A DNA stretch of 7,572 nucleotides, from positions 1 to 7,572 of the forward strand of contig CAYSLJ010000243.1 of NCBI GenBank assembly GCA_964431735.1, in the 5' to 3' direction. Each line of letters starts with the position of its first letter. Position 1 is the stretch's first letter. Source of the DNA: CALARM01 sp964431735. GTDB lineage: Bacteria; Vulcanimicrobiota; SpSt-956; JAKJGF01. Below are positions 6,158 through 7,572 of this stretch, one piece after another. The position numbers and the translations under genes are program-made. The notes under the pieces were generated by a model that was not told the origin of the DNA, made no database searches, and worked only from the letters and a program-made list of their open reading frames with translations.

Positions 6158-6976
6158 TCACATATCTTCAAGAACATTCACTTTTTTATTATAATTCTTT
6201 TTAACTGCATCCCTGATTGTTACAAGTGACTTATGGGTAGGTTTAAATATTCCGACAGGTATGTCATGATTTTGATGGAGAACAAATACATCAGGAGGTG
6301 TTACTGTTACTATACCAAGAGAAAGTCTTCTGTCAATAAAATCCACATCAACAGCTCCCCATTCTTTATATTCATTCAATCCACCAGTATATTTCCAGGT
6401 TTTTCTTGTCATTCCGCCAAAAACCCAGGAGAGCCAGACTTCGACCGTATCGGTAAAAGAGGGAGTACATTCCCTGTTAAGAAACAGTAAATCAGGTTCT
6501 TTATATACAGGCTCGTCATCATAAAATCCTTTAATCTGCCTGATATTATAAAAATCATGTATCCAGTCAACCCTCTCAAGTTCTTTCTGTTTTCTTTCCG
6601 TAAGGTAATAGGTTCTGGAATTTACAAATATATTATCTTTCATATAAAAATTCATTTTTTCAAGACAGTCAAAACAAATCATAACTTCAGGATGGGTAAT
6701 ATAAATATAGTTTCCTTTACACAGTTTTATACCTCTGTTTATTATGGCACCGGCATCACGCCATTCTTCGGGACCTTTATCGTGAAGTTTTATATATCTT
6801 ATATTCAGTCTGTCTCTGTGACTCAGAACAAGGTCTTCTGTGTCATCATGAGAATTATCATCCAGAATTATTAATTCGAAATTTTTCATTGTCTGTTTTT
6901 CATAGCATATAAGAGCATTTTTCAATAAATGGGCTCTGTTATAGGTGCATAAAACAACACTCGTATAATCGTTTAT
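6158..6976 (-). CDS. family 2 glycosyltransferase (GT-A fold), apparent ATA start
   Basis: A 272-residue enzyme expected to transfer a sugar from a nucleotide-sugar donor, probably for a surface polysaccharide or glycan. Starting at ATA (6974-6976) gives the family opening NDYTSVVLCTYNRAHL, then LIILDDNSHDDT (nucleotide-binding Asp39/Asp40), RDAGAIINRGI, GNYIYITHPEVM, VFGGMTRKTWKYTGGLNEY, WGAVDVDF with probable base Asp210, and HQNH at the end. The usual metal-binding DxD is HPE here (95-97). No ATG, GTG or TTG lies between the in-frame stop at 6995-6997 and the conserved first strand. The first TTG (6923-6925) would delete that strand and has no Shine-Dalgarno, whereas AGGAG sits nine bases before ATA. 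ATC (6977-6979, six bases from AGGAG) is the other option. Donor and acceptor are unknown, and no other glycan genes are visible here. Confidence 0.82.
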   Translation of the reverse strand: MNDYTSVVLCTYNRAHLLKNALICYEKQTMKNFELIILDDNSHDDTEDLVLSHRDRLNIRYIKLHDKGPEEWRDAGAIINRGIKLCKGNYIYITHPEVMICFDCLEKMNFYMKDNIFVNSRTYYLTERKQKELERVDWIHDFYNIRQIKGFYDDEPVYKEPDLLFLNRECTPSFTDTVEVWLSWVFGGMTRKTWKYTGGLNEYKEWGAVDVDFIDRRLSLGIVTVTPPDVFVLHQNHDIPVGIFKPTHKSLVTIRDAVKKNYNKKVNVLEDM

Positions 6977-6985
6977 GATAGATCT

Positions 6986-6990
6986 CTCCT
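6986..6990 (-). promoter_or_regulatory. Shine-Dalgarno that fixes the glycosyltransferase start
   Basis: The minus strand reads AAAGGAGAG around here, with core AGGAG. It lies nine bases before ATA at 6976 and six before ATC at 6979, and just downstream of the in-frame TAA at 6995-6997, so translation should begin at a non-standard codon. Confidence 0.7.
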
Positions 6991-7006
6991 TTAATTAAAT
7001 GTATCA

Positions 7007-7027
7007 GGTTCCTGGTTCTGGCTCTTC
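7007..7027. repeat. degenerate heptamer repeat, about 3 units (GGTTCCT type)
   Basis: GGTTCCT, GGTTCTG and GCTCTTC follow each other in a 7-bp register. The first two share five positions from the start; the third is weak. This would be another 7-bp family, in the spacer between the glycosyltransferase and the small helical protein gene. The rest of the 188-bp spacer holds a promoter and no clear gene. Confidence 0.4.
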
Positions 7028-7102
7028 TTACCCCATCACACAACACCCTCATCGATTTATATATCCTGGTAATACCCAAAATCCGGCAAATCCCGGTCTT
7101 TT

Positions 7103-7131
7103 TTGCGCTGTAATATATTATATGCTATAAT
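7103..7131 (+). promoter_or_regulatory. probable extended -10 promoter of the small helical protein gene
   Basis: TTGCGC (7103-7108), a 17-bp spacer and a perfect TATAAT (7126-7131) preceded by TGC, giving an extended -10 element. Transcription would start near 7138, leaving a leader of about 27 bases that contains GGAG seven bases before the ATG. Confidence 0.65.
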
Positions 7132-7164
7132 CAAATAAATTCAAATTATCTTCGGAGAAAAATT

Positions 7165-7506
7165 ATGTTTGATGACAGTCTTGGTGATTTAAAAAGAGCC
7201 AGATTAGATCTGGAGGCGATAGCAAGAGAACTTGATCTTGATATAAAGTATATTCTCGGTAACAGAGGCATAAGCCTCAACCAGGATTTCCCTTTACTAC
7301 TGGAAGAAAAAGGGGAAAAAATCTCAAAAGAAAATCTTCTCCGCCTGTTTAACGCATTCTTTACCTTTCAAAGATTGAGTCTTATGTGCCTTGAATCCAT
7401 TATTATGAAAAGTCTGGATGAAAATATCAAAAAGGCATCGGAAAAAAAACGACATATTGAAAATGAAATATGGAAAAATTATTTCCAGAAACTCATGGGA
7501 GAGTGA
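7165..7506 (+). CDS. small helical protein of unknown function
   Basis: A 113-residue protein with no family I recognise. It is predicted to be largely helical: residues 4-30 and 53-110 are rich in Leu, Lys and Glu with heptad-like spacing, and there is no signal peptide or membrane segment. The N-terminal segment AIARELDLDIKYILGNRG vaguely resembles a helix-turn-helix but lacks a full DNA-binding pattern. GGAG lies seven bases before the ATG, and a strong TATAAT promoter is directly upstream, supporting a real, independently expressed gene. Inverted repeats follow its TGA stop. It is divergent from the glycosyltransferase, so no operon partner is visible unless genes continue past the window edge. 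Confidence 0.75.
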   Translation: MFDDSLGDLKRARLDLEAIARELDLDIKYILGNRGISLNQDFPLLLEEKGEKISKENLLRLFNAFFTFQRLSLMCLESIIMKSLDENIKKASEKKRHIENEIWKNYFQKLMGE

Positions 7507-7512
7507 CGGAAT

Positions 7513-7541
7513 ACTTTTCACTAAGAGCCTATCCGAAAAGT
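7513..7541. repeat. 7-bp inverted repeat after the small gene
   Basis: ACTTTTC (7513-7519) pairs perfectly with GAAAAGT (7535-7541) across a 15-base loop, seven bases past the TGA stop. The stem is AT-rich and lacks a T tract, so it is not a standard intrinsic terminator. It competes with the larger inverted repeat 7523-7572. Confidence 0.45.
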
Positions 7542-7572
7542 CATCAAATACCTTCCGGTGTGTGAGGCTCTT
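7523..7572. repeat. imperfect inverted repeat at the window edge
   Basis: AAGAGCCT (7523-7530) and AGGCTCTT (7565-7572) are perfect 8-bp inverted copies. Inside them, CCGAAAAG (7533-7540) and CCTTCCGG (7551-7558) pair at six of eight positions. The arms could form a terminator-like hairpin or be part of a mobile element end; GAGCCTATCCGAAAA looks like some insertion-sequence termini. The element may continue beyond the window. Confidence 0.45.

Noticed and set aside
6557..6874. 105-codon plus-strand frame
   Set aside because: It is antisense to the glycosyltransferase, whose conserved motifs support the minus-strand reading.
7083..7104. CCGG...CCGG hairpin followed by T residues as a terminator
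   Set aside because: The stem is only four base pairs and no gene ends upstream on the plus strand; the T-rich stretch is better explained as part of the -35 region of the next promoter.

Overview
The window is AT-rich bacterial DNA with frequent AGA (Arg) and ATA (Ile) codons, Shine-Dalgarno sequences of the GGAG type and short intergenic gaps. The proteins (HEAT repeats, a TPR/PP2C-like protein, a double DUF4388/PATAN protein, an exported C39-like protease and a family 2 glycosyltransferase) are typical of free-living, signalling-rich bacteria such as deltaproteobacteria-like or candidate-phylum lineages. I cannot place the organism more precisely from the sequence alone.

Layout from left to right. 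Bases 1-30 look like the last bases of a 23S rRNA gene, with no 5S gene following. A nine-unit, 7-bp tandem array (51-113) comes next and runs into the 3' end of a leftward HEAT-repeat gene (94-1233). A divergent 180-bp promoter region separates that gene from a rightward two-gene operon: a secreted C39-like cysteine protease (1414-2496) and, 14 bp later, a large cytosolic protein with TPRs, a threefold repeated helical module and a PP2C-like phosphatase domain that has lost key metal-binding acids (2511-4580). Converging on this is a double DUF4388/winged-helix protein (4628-5989). Upstream of that gene lies a 168-bp spacer with nested inverted repeats and 7-bp repeats (about 6014-6152). Then come a leftward family 2 glycosyltransferase that seems to start at ATA (6158-6976), a divergent spacer with a good promoter, a small helical protein of unknown function (7165-7506), and a terminal stretch with inverted repeats (7513-7572).

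How the genes may work together: the TPR/pseudo-PP2C protein and the double DUF4388 protein both look like cytoplasmic scaffolds or signal adaptors rather than enzymes, and the protease is probably exported and co-expressed with the scaffold. A joint role in a signalling or envelope-associated process is an inference from adjacency only. The most distinctive features are the probably catalytically dead PP2C domain, the apparent ATA start of the glycosyltransferase, and several unrelated short tandem repeat families (mostly 7-bp period) in almost every intergenic space, two of which reach the stop codons of neighbouring genes.
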